Origin: a virus
IMG/VR virus record: IMGVR_UViG_3300044614_000397
Location: 21,640-85,639 of that record
Strand: one strand, 5' to 3'
DNA: 64,000 nucleotides
The notes under the pieces are model-generated. The model ran no database searches, was not told the origin of the DNA, and worked only from the letters and a program-made list of their open reading frames with translations. Below, piece by piece: positions 8,723 through 18,330 of the stretch (position 1 is the first letter of the stretch; each line of letters opens with the position of its first letter). The position numbers and the translations under genes are program-made.

Positions 8723-9963
8723 ATACAGAAGCAGAGTTGCTATCAGCAGTATGTAAGAATAAAGATATAAGCACACTACTGGCAGATAATGTAGATGAGA
8801 TTTTTACATCACATAAGGATATCTGGGATTCGCTAAAAGCATATTACTATAAGTTTAAAGCAGTACCAGAAGCTGGAATCCTCATGGAGCGATTCAAAGA
8901 CTTCGAGCCAGTTGAAACAAAAGCTGAGACTGGATACTATTTAGATAAGTTAAAGAATGAATACCTAACTAGTAGATTAAAGAATATTATTCTTCAAAGC
9001 GGGTCTGCTCTAAAAGAAGATGCTGCATCCAGAGTACTTGGAGATTTACAGGCTAAGCTTTCACAATTGTCTAAATTTACAAATCATGTTCGTGACGTAG
9101 ATGTTACAGATATTGATTTGGCAGAAAAGCATTTCTTGGCGGTTAAAGAACGTTCAACAATTATGGGCGGGGCTCCAGGAATTTTAACAGGCTTTGATGC
9201 AATTGATAAGGCATACCCTACTGGAATGGCTCCAGGACACCTCATTGTTGCTATTGGTTGGCCAGGGCGTGGTAAGACATGGTTCACATCATATCTTGCT
9301 TGCAAGGCTTGGGAGCAAGGATTCAAGCCTATGATTGTATCTCTTGAAATGTCTCCAGAAAATATGCGTGATCGTATTTACACAATGATGGGTTCTGGAT
9401 TATTCCGTGCATCAGATTTTGCAAGGGGTGATGTGAATGTTGATACATTTAGATCTTGGGGTCAGAAAAGATTTGAAAACAAGAACGGTTTTATTCTTGT
9501 ATCTAATGAAGGTATGGGGGAAGTAAATGCAAATACTGTTCAGGCTAAAATTGACCAACATAAACCAGATCTAGTTATTTTAGATTATCACCAGCTATTC
9601 TCAGATAACAAGAGAAGTACTGGTGCAACAGAGCGCAACATGAATGTGTCTCGTGAGTTTAAGATGCTTGCTATGACAAACAACATTCCAGTTATTGATA
9701 TCACTGCAGCAACTATGGATGACATTACAGATCAAGATGCCCCGCCTATGCTGTCTCAGGTAGCATGGTCAAAGGCTATTGAGTATGATGCTGATATGGC
9801 TATTGCTATCCATAAATATACAGATACTAATATGATTGAAGTTGTCAGCCGAAAGAACCGTCATGGTCAAGACTTTAATGTATTCTTAGATTGGGATATC
9901 AACAGGGGTATCATCAAAGAGATTTATGAAAATCCTTTTGCGAATGACCCATCGAAAAATTAA
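8719..9963 (+). CDS. dnaB: Replicative DNA helicase, DnaB/RecA fold
   Basis: This 414-residue protein has an N-terminal helical domain (1-130) and a C-terminal ATPase. The Walker A loop is GWPGRGKTW near residue 178; Walker B is PDLVILDYHQL near 290. It has the DnaB-type phrase IVSLEMSPENMRDR between them, and a late KNRHGQ arginine-finger-like motif. It unwinds DNA at the fork ahead of the polymerase at 12159 and works with the primase at 10171. It overlaps both neighbours. Confidence 0.92.
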   Translation: MNTEAELLSAVCKNKDISTLLADNVDEIFTSHKDIWDSLKAYYYKFKAVPEAGILMERFKDFEPVETKAETGYYLDKLKNEYLTSRLKNIILQSGSALKEDAASRVLGDLQAKLSQLSKFTNHVRDVDVTDIDLAEKHFLAVKERSTIMGGAPGILTGFDAIDKAYPTGMAPGHLIVAIGWPGRGKTWFTSYLACKAWEQGFKPMIVSLEMSPENMRDRIYTMMGSGLFRASDFARGDVNVDTFRSWGQKRFENKNGFILVSNEGMGEVNANTVQAKIDQHKPDLVILDYHQLFSDNKRSTGATERNMNVSREFKMLAMTNNIPVIDITAATMDDITDQDAPPMLSQVAWSKAIEYDADMAIAIHKYTDTNMIEVVSRKNRHGQDFNVFLDWDINRGIIKEIYENPFANDPSKN

Positions 9964-10246
9964 AAGATTTCAAATAGATGTTGAGTTTCATGACAACTCA
10001 CAACTCATTAGCTTGAGACCTCAATATGAAAACTTGTTAATTCAAGATATGAGGGGTAAGGGATATGTCAGAGTACTTGACATAGACCCAGCATTTTCGG
10101 TAGAATTTACTGGCGAGACATGGAAGTTCTTAATGAGCATTCATGGTGTTTATGTGGGAAAGAAGAAGGCATGGCAATTAGAGGGTATAACACAAGGGAA
10201 GTCGATACCACGCACTACACGCCAAACCATATCAAGTCAATCCTAA
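9944..10246 (+). CDS. Small protein between helicase and primase
   Basis: This 100-residue basic, beta-rich protein starts MTHRKIKRFQIDVEF inside the helicase 3' end and overlaps the primase start by 76 bases. Such nesting means translation is coupled. No family recognised; involvement in replication is inferred from context. Confidence 0.5.
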   Translation: MTHRKIKRFQIDVEFHDNSQLISLRPQYENLLIQDMRGKGYVRVLDIDPAFSVEFTGETWKFLMSIHGVYVGKKKAWQLEGITQGKSIPRTTRQTISSQS

Positions 10247-11169
10247 AATCAATAGGACTTGAAATTGTTGGTGAGACTGGTAATGACTTTCTATGCTACT
10301 GCCCATTTCATTCTAATAGACACACGTCAAGCTTTAGCGTAAGTCGTGAAAAGGGTGCATTCATATGCTTTAATCCTTCATGCGGTGAAGCTGGAACTCT
10401 ACAGGAATTAGTAAAGCGTGTCATGCACAAAAATGACTTTGAGGCAATGAGGTTTATTGCGACAAAAGAAACTGAGTCGTTAGAAAATTTTGACGACTTA
10501 TTGTCAGAAGCAATGAATGAAAAGCCTGTCTTTGAAGAGTTCTCTCAAGATACTTTAGATAAATTACATAATGGATTAATTAACAGCGATAAAGCAAAGA
10601 TATACTTTAAGTCTCGTGGTATTGAAATACAGGCAGTAACAGATTTTTCTTTAGGATATTCTGAAAACATGGATATGGTAACTGTTCCAGTTCATAGCCC
10701 AGACGGAATGCCAATTGGCATTGTTGGAAGATCTGTTGAAGGAAAATCTTTTAAGAATAGCACAAATCTTCCAAAGAGCAAAACGCTTTTTAACATTCAC
10801 CGTGCCAAAAAAGTAGGGGCCCATGTCATAGTTGTAGAGTCTAGCTTTGATGCAATTCGTGTTCATCAAGCTGGATTCCCAAATGTCGTTGCAACCCTAG
10901 GTGGATTTTTGTCTACCGAACAACAAAATTTATTAAATAGACATTTCAATAAAATAACTATTATGACTGATGCAGATCAGGCTGGCAGAGAATTAGGCAG
11001 AAGTATAGTTAATAAATTAAAATTCAAAGACCTCTTGTGGGCTTCGTTTGAATATGGTAAGATATATCCTCATGATGCAAAAGATGCTGGCGACATGACC
11101 GATGAGGAAATAAAGACCTGCATTAAAAATTCTGTATCCGACATTGAATACAGATCTTGGAACTCGTGA
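10171..11169 (+). CDS. dnaG: DNA primase, DnaG type (CHC2 zinc finger plus TOPRIM)
   Basis: Residues 35-75 form a CHC2 zinc finger (CYCPFHSNRH ... FICFNPSCGEAGT). TOPRIM motifs follow: VIVVESSFDAIR near 215 and IMTDADQAGRE near 265. It makes RNA primers at the fork. The protein is 332 residues, shorter than cellular DnaG, and lacks a helicase-interaction tail. I chose the ATG at 10171 after AGAAGAAGG; an ATG at 10120 would overlap the preceding gene further. Confidence 0.9.
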   Translation: MAIRGYNTREVDTTHYTPNHIKSILKSIGLEIVGETGNDFLCYCPFHSNRHTSSFSVSREKGAFICFNPSCGEAGTLQELVKRVMHKNDFEAMRFIATKETESLENFDDLLSEAMNEKPVFEEFSQDTLDKLHNGLINSDKAKIYFKSRGIEIQAVTDFSLGYSENMDMVTVPVHSPDGMPIGIVGRSVEGKSFKNSTNLPKSKTLFNIHRAKKVGAHVIVVESSFDAIRVHQAGFPNVVATLGGFLSTEQQNLLNRHFNKITIMTDADQAGRELGRSIVNKLKFKDLLWASFEYGKIYPHDAKDAGDMTDEEIKTCIKNSVSDIEYRSWNS

Positions 11170-11201
11170 TATAATAAAAATACAGATGGATATATACCAT
11201 C
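11167..11201 (+). promoter_or_regulatory. Extended -10 promoter and 5' stem-loop leader of the SSB gene
   Basis: TGATATAAT (11167-11175) is an extended -10. The transcript would begin near 11182 and fold GATGG/CCATC (11185-11189 with 11197-11201), followed by GGAGAAATAT and the ATG at 11221. The arrangement resembles mRNA-stabilising 5' hairpins. Confidence 0.65.
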
Positions 11202-11220
11202 AACTATAAAGGAGAAATAT

Positions 11221-11892
11221 ATGAGTATAGTAAAGGGTCTAAAAGACCTCAACAAGGCACTAGATAAGCCTACCTACAGCGGTGGGGATGAAAACAAAGG
11301 TCGTTGGCTAAAGATTGAAGACGGCGAAAGCGTAAAGATTAGATTCCTCCAGGAACTTGATCCAGATTCACCAACATATAATGACAAGCTTGGTTGCGGA
11401 TTTATCGCATTAGAGCACACTAACCCAAAGGATTATCGTCGCAAGGCTCTAGATACAATGGAGTCAGAAGGACGTGACTGGGCAAACGAACAACATCGCA
11501 AGGATCCAAAGGCTGGCTGGAAAGCCAGAACACGCCTATACATTAATGTCCTAGTAGACGATGGCAAAGAAGAGCCATATGTAGCAATTCTTTCACAAGG
11601 TACAAGCGGTAAGACAATTACACCTACCCTAATTGAATACGCTGGTGAGATGGGAAGCATCACCAACCTTATGTGGCGAATTAAGCGTAATGGTTCAAAA
11701 ACAGATACAAGTTATACAATTATTCCGCTGGCAAAGGACGAAGCACCATTTGATTTCTCTGCCCTAGAGTTGTATGACCTAGAAAAAACAGCAGTTCGTC
11801 ACGTAACATATGCAGAGCAAGAAGCTTTTTATATGGGCGAAGGTGGCAATAACGAAGAGCCATCAGCTTCATCTAGTAGCGTAGACTGGTAA
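11221..11892 (+). CDS. Probable single-stranded DNA-binding protein
   Basis: This 223-residue protein has an N-terminal stretch (GRWLKIEDGESVKIRFLQEL), a basic centre with a DWANEQHRKDP segment, and an acidic/serine-rich tail ending SSSSVDW. This is the layout of T4 gp32-like SSBs, which coat unwound DNA and recruit partners through the tail. It sits between primase and polymerase and has its own strong promoter and leader hairpin, fitting a protein needed in bulk. The name rests on context and shape more than on a strict motif. Confidence 0.7.
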   Translation: MSIVKGLKDLNKALDKPTYSGGDENKGRWLKIEDGESVKIRFLQELDPDSPTYNDKLGCGFIALEHTNPKDYRRKALDTMESEGRDWANEQHRKDPKAGWKARTRLYINVLVDDGKEEPYVAILSQGTSGKTITPTLIEYAGEMGSITNLMWRIKRNGSKTDTSYTIIPLAKDEAPFDFSALELYDLEKTAVRHVTYAEQEAFYMGEGGNNEEPSASSSSVDW

Positions 11893-11902
11893 AATAAATA
11901 GT

Positions 11903-11946
11903 TGCAGGGCTGGTCTATTGACTGGCCCTGCATTATTTGTTAGAAT
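11903..11946 (+). promoter_or_regulatory. Leaderless promoter overlapping a stem-loop
   Basis: TTGACT (11918-11923), 17 bases, TAGAAT (11941-11946), then 6 bases to the ATG at 11953. GCAGGGC (11903-11909) pairs with GCCCTGC (11925-11931), a probable terminator of the SSB gene whose loop and 3' arm hold the -35. Confidence 0.7.
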
Positions 11947-11952
11947 AACAAC

Positions 11953-12159
11953 ATGATCTCATACGAAATCCCAGACCCATTTGCTACTTTTGTGGCAAAC
12001 AAATATAAAAATGCTAGTGGCATGGTGTATGATTTTTTTGCAAGAGAGTGGTATTTAAAGGCGGCTTGCTGCGGAGAAGAACTATATGCTCCAAATAGAA
12101 AGACTATGACTAAGATTAGACTTTATCATACAAGAAATGAATGCTTGGGCGGATACTAA
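11953..12159 (+). CDS. Small protein upstream of the polymerase
   Basis: This 68-residue protein has a Cys pair (AACCGEELY) and a basic centre (NRKTMTKIRLYHTRNEC). The mRNA is predicted to start at or next to the ATG (leaderless). The stop overlaps the polymerase ATG (TAATG). Function unknown. Confidence 0.6.
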   Translation: MISYEIPDPFATFVANKYKNASGMVYDFFAREWYLKAACCGEELYAPNRKTMTKIRLYHTRNECLGGY

Positions 12160-15100
12160 TGAGTTTTACACATCTACATGTTCATTCATACTACTCATTA
12201 ATGGATGGACTCAATTCACCCAAAGAACTATGTCAGGCTGCCATAGATGCAGGGCAAACAACAATTGCAATTACAGATCATGGAACCTTGTCATCACATC
12301 GTGAAATGCAGATTGCTGCAAAAGAGTTGGGCATAAAGCCAATTCTTGGAGTAGAAGCGTATATATCTCCTACAGATAGATTTGACCGTTCCTCCAAAAC
12401 AGATAAGTCTATTCAGGCTTACAATCATATTATTTTATTGGCTAAGAATAAAAAGGGTCTTGAGAATATTAATATTCTGCAAGAGCTTGCATGGAACGAA
12501 GGCTTTTATCATAAGCCACGTATTGATAGGGAGATACTCAATGAATATTCGGAAGGTATTATTGTATTGTCTGGATGTCTTAATGGCCTCATTTCTAAGT
12601 GCATCGAGAAGAATGAGTTTTCTGAAGCTAAACTTATTCTCAAAGATTTTAAGAAAAATTTCGGCGATGATTTTTATATTGAGGTTCAATCTCACAATCC
12701 GAAAGAAATAAATGAAGGCCTATTGTCTTTAGCAGACGAACTTAAAATTAAAGCGGTGGCGACAGGAGATGCCCACTTTGCTAAAGAAGAAGATCGTATA
12801 TTAGAAGAGGCTATGCTTATTCTATCTACATCCCCTAAATCAGATAAAGAAGCAGACTTTGATATGTCTCGCCAAATGAAGGATATGTTAGATAGATTTA
12901 ACTATCTTTATCCAGATAGAAAAATATCATTTGTAGACTATAATTTATTTATTCAGACCAGAGAAGAAATTGAATCAGACTTCAAGAAATCAGGGATTAA
13001 TCGAACAGACATTTTTGATAATACTATGGAGATTGCTGACAAAATTGGAGAATACGATTTTAACAGCGGATTAGACCTTCTCCCTGTCCCTAAGACAGAT
13101 GCGGACGATAAGCTGGCTCAGATGGCCTCTGAAGGCCTTAAAAGGCTAAACCTGGACAAGGATGCGGTCTACATTGACAGGCTCAATGAGGAACTAGACA
13201 TTATTAAGTCTAAGAGTTTTGCCTCATATTTCTTGGTTGTGGCAGATATGATTAACTGGGCAAAGACAAATAATATTATGGTTGGTCCTGGCCGTGGCTC
13301 TGCCGCTGGCTCTCTCGTCTGCTATTCCCTAGGCATTACAGATGTTGATCCAATTAAATATGACCTGCTATTCTTCCGATTTATTAATCCAGAGCGTAAT
13401 GACTTTCCAGATATCGATACAGACTTTGAAGACCGCCGTCGTAAAGAAGTAAAGGAATATCTTAAGAAGAAGTTTAAGCACGTTGCATCTATTTCTACAT
13501 ACACTTATTTTAAGGATAAGGGTGTTATTAGAGATGCTGCTCGTGTATTTATGGTCCCGCTTTCAGACGTTAACCGTGCAATGAAGTCTATCGATACATT
13601 TGAAGACTTCATGGACTCCCCTAATACAAAAGAATTTAGAATGAAGTATCCAGAAGTCCTATGGCTTGCCGAAAGATTGCGTGGAAAGATTAGATCTGTT
13701 GGTGTGCATGCTGCTGGAGTTGTAGTTGCTAAAGATGATATTCGTAAGTATGCTCCAGTTGAGTCTCGTGAAGACGCACAAGATAAAGTTTCTGGGCGAA
13801 TCCCAGTAGTAGCCTACGATATGGATACAGTAGCAGACATTGGCCTAATCAAACTAGATGCACTCGGATTAAAAACTTTATCTGTTATTTCAGATACTCT
13901 TCAGTCTATTAAAGATAGAACTGGTAAAGCAATTAATCTTTCAGAACTTCCGCTAGACGATAAAGCAGTTTATAAAACACTTAGCGAAGGGTATACAAAA
14001 GGTGTATTCCAAGCTGAAGCAACCCCATACACTAACTTACTCATAAAGATGGGTGTTGATAAATTTGAAGACCTTGCTGCATCTAACGCATTAGTTCGTC
14101 CAGGAGCAATGAATACTGTAGGTGCTTCTTACATTAAGCGTAAGCATGGAGATGAAGCAGTGCAATTTATTCACCCTATTATGAAACCTTTTACCGAAAA
14201 TACTTACGGAGTTATTATTTATCAAGAACAGGTTATGCAGGCATGTGTACACCTAGGCGGTATGACTTGGTCCGAAGCTGACAAAGTTCGTAAAATTATT
14301 GGAAAGAAAAAGGATGCAAAAGAATTTGATCAGTTTAAAGATAGATTTATTGAGGGTGCTTCAAAACATATTTCTAAAAAACAAGCAGAGACTCTCTGGC
14401 ACACATTTGAAGCTCATGCTGGGTATTCGTTCAATCGTTCCCACGCTGTTGCTTACTCTATGCTTTCTTATTTTACTGCTTGGCTCAAAACTTATTACCC
14501 GCTGGAATTCATGTTCTCGATTCTTAAAAACGAAAGCGACAAAGATGCCAGAACAGAATATTTAATTGAGGCAAAAAGATTGAAGCTTAGCATTAAGCTT
14601 CCTCATATTAATGAATCTGATGTTTTCTTTTCGTTAAAAGGTGATTCAATTAGATTCGGACTAGGTGAGGTTAAATTTATTTCAGATAGTATTGCGAATA
14701 AGATTATTGATCAAAGACCTTTTGCTTCTTACTCAGAGTTTATTGAAAAGGCTTCTAAGAAGGGAAGTGGAATCAATAGCCGTGCAGTCTCTGCTCTAAA
14801 TGCAATTGGTGCTGCCGCATTTGAGGATAACCCTAGATCTGGAAACGAAAAAAATAATTACTATGAGTATTTAGGAATTCCAACATTTAGCTTAGACCTA
14901 CCACCTAGAATTAAAACACAGGCTAGACCAATTTCTGAGTTTGATGACCTAGGCTCCTTTGTAATGTTTGGAATGGCTAAATCAATTAAACGTGGAACTG
15001 GATGGGCTAGAATCGAACTTGTTGATGAAACAGGATCAATCGGTTTGTTCCATAATGAGCAGACACCAATTGAAACAAATCAAATGTATTTTATTTTGGT

Positions 15101-15425
15101 TGGAGACAATAGAATTGCACGTTATGTAAAGGTTCAGGATATTAATCCAGAATCTAAAGATTCATTTGTAGATTTCTTATACAGAAAAGAATATGATCTT
15201 GCTGATAACGAATACATTGTGGTAGACTTTACGCCATATAAAACAAAAGCTGGTAAAACAATGGCGCACATTGTGATGTCAGATAAAGATAAAAATTTAA
15301 CTAGAGCTATTGTATTTTCTAGTATGTATAAGATTGCCTTAGCAAAAATGCGTGAGGGAATGAAGTGTCAGGTTGTTTTGTCAAAGTTAGACGATGGGAC
15401 ATTAATGATTAAGGAGATAAAGTGA
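12159..15425 (+). CDS. dnaE: DNA polymerase III alpha subunit, DnaE type
   Basis: This 1088-residue replicative polymerase has an N-terminal PHP domain (HLHVHSYYSLMDG at 4, ITDHGTLSSH near 36, GVEAYI near 65). The C-family catalytic core has GPGRGSAAGSLVCYSLG near 374 and PDIDTDFEDRRR near 416 (metal-binding Asp residues). GVIIYQEQVMQ and GYSFNRSHAVAYS lie further on. An OB-like end reads GWARIELVDETGSIGLFH. It is slightly shorter than cellular DnaE. It copies phage DNA with the helicase, primase and SSB encoded just upstream. I chose the second start (TAATG), because the frame before it lies in the previous gene. Confidence 0.95.
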   Translation: MSFTHLHVHSYYSLMDGLNSPKELCQAAIDAGQTTIAITDHGTLSSHREMQIAAKELGIKPILGVEAYISPTDRFDRSSKTDKSIQAYNHIILLAKNKKGLENINILQELAWNEGFYHKPRIDREILNEYSEGIIVLSGCLNGLISKCIEKNEFSEAKLILKDFKKNFGDDFYIEVQSHNPKEINEGLLSLADELKIKAVATGDAHFAKEEDRILEEAMLILSTSPKSDKEADFDMSRQMKDMLDRFNYLYPDRKISFVDYNLFIQTREEIESDFKKSGINRTDIFDNTMEIADKIGEYDFNSGLDLLPVPKTDADDKLAQMASEGLKRLNLDKDAVYIDRLNEELDIIKSKSFASYFLVVADMINWAKTNNIMVGPGRGSAAGSLVCYSLGITDVDPIKYDLLFFRFINPERNDFPDIDTDFEDRRRKEVKEYLKKKFKHVASISTYTYFKDKGVIRDAARVFMVPLSDVNRAMKSIDTFEDFMDSPNTKEFRMKYPEVLWLAERLRGKIRSVGVHAAGVVVAKDDIRKYAPVESREDAQDKVSGRIPVVAYDMDTVADIGLIKLDALGLKTLSVISDTLQSIKDRTGKAINLSELPLDDKAVYKTLSEGYTKGVFQAEATPYTNLLIKMGVDKFEDLAASNALVRPGAMNTVGASYIKRKHGDEAVQFIHPIMKPFTENTYGVIIYQEQVMQACVHLGGMTWSEADKVRKIIGKKKDAKEFDQFKDRFIEGASKHISKKQAETLWHTFEAHAGYSFNRSHAVAYSMLSYFTAWLKTYYPLEFMFSILKNESDKDARTEYLIEAKRLKLSIKLPHINESDVFFSLKGDSIRFGLGEVKFISDSIANKIIDQRPFASYSEFIEKASKKGSGINSRAVSALNAIGAAAFEDNPRSGNEKNNYYEYLGIPTFSLDLPPRIKTQARPISEFDDLGSFVMFGMAKSIKRGTGWARIELVDETGSIGLFHNEQTPIETNQMYFILVGDNRIARYVKVQDINPESKDSFVDFLYRKEYDLADNEYIVVDFTPYKTKAGKTMAHIVMSDKDKNLTRAIVFSSMYKIALAKMREGMKCQVVLSKLDDGTLMIKEIK

Positions 15426-15625
15426 CAGAGGGTGTAGATGGTCTCATACAGTCCATCAGTATCAATCAGATCCTTGTAGCGATACTAGAGGAGCATGGCA
15501 AAATTACAGTGCCTACTTTAAAGTTTCTAGATGCAGCACAAACTGATAAAGAGTTGGTTATTGATTATGATGAGGATGGCCCATCATTTACTTTTAGTTT
15601 AAGGGATAAAGTTGAACAGCAATAG
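15422..15625 (+). CDS. Small protein after polymerase (GTG start)
   Basis: This 67-residue acidic protein starts with GTG overlapping the polymerase stop (GTGA). It has an N-terminal helix (SISINQILVAILEEHG) and a C-terminal beta hairpin. A replisome accessory role would fit the position but no motif supports it. Confidence 0.55.
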   Translation: MTEGVDGLIQSISINQILVAILEEHGKITVPTLKFLDAAQTDKELVIDYDEDGPSFTFSLRDKVEQQ

Positions 15626-15959
15626 TGTTTTAACAGAGTATGGCCTTGATGCATTAGCAGCAATGCTTCATGAAACAGCAATAGAAAAGGGGTTTTGGGA
15701 TGGAGATTATTCTAATGACAAGATTGGAAACAAGCTTGCCCTTGTACATTCAGAAGTTACTGAAGTATTAGAAGCAATTAGAAAGTCTAAGGGAAGCGAA
15801 CATATTGTAGAGGAAATGGCAGATGTTATTATTCGCCTGCTAGATGTTTATGCTGCAATGAGAAATGAAGAGCAGGTTACACATAGTTTAGATGAAATTT
15901 TAGAGGCTAAAATAAATATAAATAAAGAGCGTCCAAGACTTCATGGAAACTTATTCTAG
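15612..15959 (+). CDS. MazG-like NTP pyrophosphohydrolase (TTG start)
   Basis: In 115 residues the all-alpha NTP-PPase pattern is clear: HSEVTEVLEAIRK near 48 and EEMADVIIRLLDVYA near 70, giving the E-x-x-E and E-x-x-D metal-binding sets. MazG-type enzymes hydrolyse (d)NTPs or (p)ppGpp. In phages they are linked to nucleotide-pool control during infection. The TTG start overlaps the previous gene by 14 bases. Confidence 0.8.
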   Translation: MNSNSVLTEYGLDALAAMLHETAIEKGFWDGDYSNDKIGNKLALVHSEVTEVLEAIRKSKGSEHIVEEMADVIIRLLDVYAAMRNEEQVTHSLDEILEAKININKERPRLHGNLF

Positions 15960-15975
15960 GTAAAGTATAACTAGA

Positions 15976-16677
15976 ATGACAATAAGTATAGATGCCTACG
16001 CCTTGCATAACGATTCGGCTACCATATCTCCGTTACCAGTTAATAGAGATTGGATGGAAGAAACGCCAGGTAGACAAGCTTATCATTGTTTTCCGATGAG
16101 CCTTGCAAATCAGCTTGGCTGGGGTATATCTTTTAAAAAAGATATTTCATTTATACTACATAACGACTTTGACAATATATCATATGGGAAAATGGAAATA
16201 ATTTCTGGTCAGGAATATGTTTCTACAGATAGACAAAATGGTGTGTTGGCATTTAAAACTGGATTAGCGCTTAGAACTAGTGAAAATTTTAGCCTACTTG
16301 TCTATCAACCACCAAATGTTTTTATAAATGGTTGCGACTTTGTATCTGTAATTTTAAGTACATCTTTTATAAAAGATGAATTTCAGCCAGGAATAAGAGT
16401 TAATTCTTTTAATAAAAAAATTACTATTAAAGCTGGAACCCCAATTGCAGCAATACTTCCAATAGACTTGTCTAGTTTAGATCATTCAGAAGTAAAGATT
16501 AGCAACCTAGATTCTAGTATGTATTCAAATTTATTTAGCTCTAATGAATATCGAGATGTGGTTTCAGTTAGACAAAAAAACGGAGTCTGGTCAGATTTTT
16601 ACAGAAATGCAACAGACCACCTTGGAAACAAAATAGGGGAGCATCAGGTTAAAAAAATTAATTTAAAAGTAGTTTAA
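15976..16677 (+). CDS. DUF6065-like phage protein
   Basis: The N-terminus contains NRDWMEETPGRQAYHCFPM followed by SLANQLGW. I recognise this as the signature of a family of unknown function in phages and their hosts (DUF6065 as remembered). The 233-residue protein is mixed alpha/beta. A TATAAC lies 4 bases before the ATG, so the mRNA may be leaderless, but no good -35 is present. Biochemical role unknown. Confidence 0.65.
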   Translation: MTISIDAYALHNDSATISPLPVNRDWMEETPGRQAYHCFPMSLANQLGWGISFKKDISFILHNDFDNISYGKMEIISGQEYVSTDRQNGVLAFKTGLALRTSENFSLLVYQPPNVFINGCDFVSVILSTSFIKDEFQPGIRVNSFNKKITIKAGTPIAAILPIDLSSLDHSEVKISNLDSSMYSNLFSSNEYRDVVSVRQKNGVWSDFYRNATDHLGNKIGEHQVKKINLKVV

Positions 16678-16680
16678 AGC

Positions 16681-16709
16681 TTTACGAAACCTATTTTAAA
16701 TGATATACT
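16681..16709 (+). promoter_or_regulatory. Promoter of the recA gene
   Basis: TTTACG (16681-16686), 17 bases, TATACT (16704-16709) with a TGA extension. The leader contains AGAGAGAG before the ATG at 16731. Confidence 0.65.
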
Positions 16710-16730
16710 AATGTAAAAGAGAGAGAAATA

Positions 16731-17735
16731 ATGAAAATTGAATTAGATGATATATTGGCAAAGCTAGATCCAAAAACAAGAGCAAGAGTTCAGTCAGCAG
16801 TAGATGTAAATGTAGATAAGCAGATTACACCAAGTATTGGTCTTAACCTAGCATTAAAAGGCGGACTTGCATACGGACGACAGATTCTTGTTTGGGGGAA
16901 TAAGTCTGCTGGAAAATCTTCTTTCTGTCTACAAATGATTGCGTTAGCTCAAAAAGAAGGAAAGACATGCGCTTGGATAGATGCTGAGCACTCATATGAT
17001 CCAGCATGGGCAGAGATGTTAGGTGTAGATTCTGAAAAACTAATCTATTCACCAGCAAAAACTGTTAACGATATGGTAGATGTTGCAACGAAACTTATGG
17101 ATGCAGGAGTTGATATGATTGTAGTAGATTCTATTTCAGCTCTTCTTCCCGCAATTTATTTTGAAAAAGATGGCAATGAAATGAAAGATCTGCAAGACAC
17201 TAAGCAGATTGGCGCTGAAGCAAAGGATATGACTCACGCAGTCAAGATGTTAAATTATGCAAACAAAAACACACTACTTGTTCTCATCTCACAACAACGA
17301 AATCAATTTGGATCTATGCATGCTAGTCACATCCCCACAGGTGGCATGGCAGTCAAGTTCTTTTCTTCCACTGTCATTAAGCTATGGTCGTCTGAGGCTG
17401 AGGCTAATGCTATTAAAGCTGGTATTAAAGTTGGCGACAAGATTATCGAACAAAGAGTCGGCAGGCCAGTTAACTGGATTATTGATTACAACAAAGTCGG
17501 CCCCCCTAATTTATCAGGACAATACGACTTTTATTACCAAGGGGAAACTCTGGGTATAGATGGAGTTGGAGAGACATTAGATGTTGCAGAAATGTGTGGG
17601 GTAGTTGAAAAGGGTGGCGCTTGGTATACTGTTAACGGAGAAAGATTTCAGGGACGTGCAAAAGCAGTTCAGTATCTTCGTGATAATCCAGAAGTAGTTA
17701 CAAAACTACAGGAGGACATTAGTGCCAAATCTTAA
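16731..17735 (+). CDS. recA: RecA-family recombinase
   Basis: In this 334-residue protein, Walker A is GNKSAGKSSF near residue 57 and Walker B is VDMIVVDSISALLP near 125. LLVLISQQRNQFG (near 180) and TGGMAVKFFSSTVIKLW match the RecA core, including the Gln-rich L2-side strand. The N-terminal and C-terminal domains are shorter than in cellular RecA. It performs strand exchange for phage recombination and repair, alongside the nuclease at 18759 and the resolvase at 19812 in the same operon. Confidence 0.93.
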   Translation: MKIELDDILAKLDPKTRARVQSAVDVNVDKQITPSIGLNLALKGGLAYGRQILVWGNKSAGKSSFCLQMIALAQKEGKTCAWIDAEHSYDPAWAEMLGVDSEKLIYSPAKTVNDMVDVATKLMDAGVDMIVVDSISALLPAIYFEKDGNEMKDLQDTKQIGAEAKDMTHAVKMLNYANKNTLLVLISQQRNQFGSMHASHIPTGGMAVKFFSSTVIKLWSSEAEANAIKAGIKVGDKIIEQRVGRPVNWIIDYNKVGPPNLSGQYDFYYQGETLGIDGVGETLDVAEMCGVVEKGGAWYTVNGERFQGRAKAVQYLRDNPEVVTKLQEDISAKS

Positions 17736-17907
17736 TGAATTTATTTCTTCAGAAAAAATTCACAGCCCAGAGCTAGAGCGCTTTGGAGGCAAGAAACCCT
17801 GTGCTAAATGCGACAAAGATGCAGAAGAATATTTTTGGGATGCTATGTCTTTGACTATGAGCTGGGAATGTCCAGATGGTCATAAGAATTCATTTAGGGT
17901 TAACTAA
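17722..17907 (+). CDS. Small zinc-ribbon protein (GTG start)
   Basis: This 61-residue protein has CAKCDKDAEEYF and a later Cys-Pro-Asp-Gly-His, a likely zinc knuckle. It starts with GTG inside the recA end. Function unknown. Confidence 0.55.
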   Translation: MPNLNEFISSEKIHSPELERFGGKKPCAKCDKDAEEYFWDAMSLTMSWECPDGHKNSFRVN

Positions 17908-18221
17908 TGTCAGAAAGATCTGAAGTAAAAAGAGATGGTGCTAAAGCACAAAAGAATAGTGGTCGTGGAGATTACCAAAAGGGTGATGCCAAATGGAATC
18001 AGTTCTTGGTGGATTATAAAGAGGCCTCATCTTCTTTTACTTTAAATAAGCCAGTGTGGTCTAAAATATGCACTGACACATTTAAAGTTAGTAGGGATAT
18101 GCATCCAGCGCTAAAGATTATTATAGGAACAGATTCCAAGGTTCGTCTTGGAATTATTGAGTGGGCTGTGTTAGAAGAACTAATTCAGTTTTGGGAGGAC
18201 AACAATGGCAAACAAGCGTAG
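17907..18221 (+). CDS. Conserved protein of the recombination operon
   Basis: This 104-residue protein has a disordered basic start (SGRGDYQKGD), then a helical domain with VSRDMHPALKIIIGT and a Trp-rich end. It overlaps both neighbours. It could be a recombination mediator by position, but I do not recognise it. Confidence 0.5.
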   Translation: MSERSEVKRDGAKAQKNSGRGDYQKGDAKWNQFLVDYKEASSSFTLNKPVWSKICTDTFKVSRDMHPALKIIIGTDSKVRLGIIEWAVLEELIQFWEDNNGKQA

Positions 18222-18330
18222 ATTTAACGATACTATTATTAGAAATGGTATGATTATAAAGATTCGTAAAGATGGGACAGTGCGATCAGTAGTTGGTCCT
18301 TATATAGTAAATCATAAGAAGACTAAGTAA
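18205..18330 (+). CDS. Basic microprotein, 41 residues
   Basis: The ATG follows GGGAGGAC and the frame overlaps both neighbours (stop TAATG with the next gene). It is rich in Lys/Arg and Ile with one beta-hairpin-like repeat (GMIIKIRKDGTVRSVVGPYI). Probably real given the strong Shine-Dalgarno; function unknown. Confidence 0.55.
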   Translation: MANKRRFNDTIIRNGMIIKIRKDGTVRSVVGPYIVNHKKTK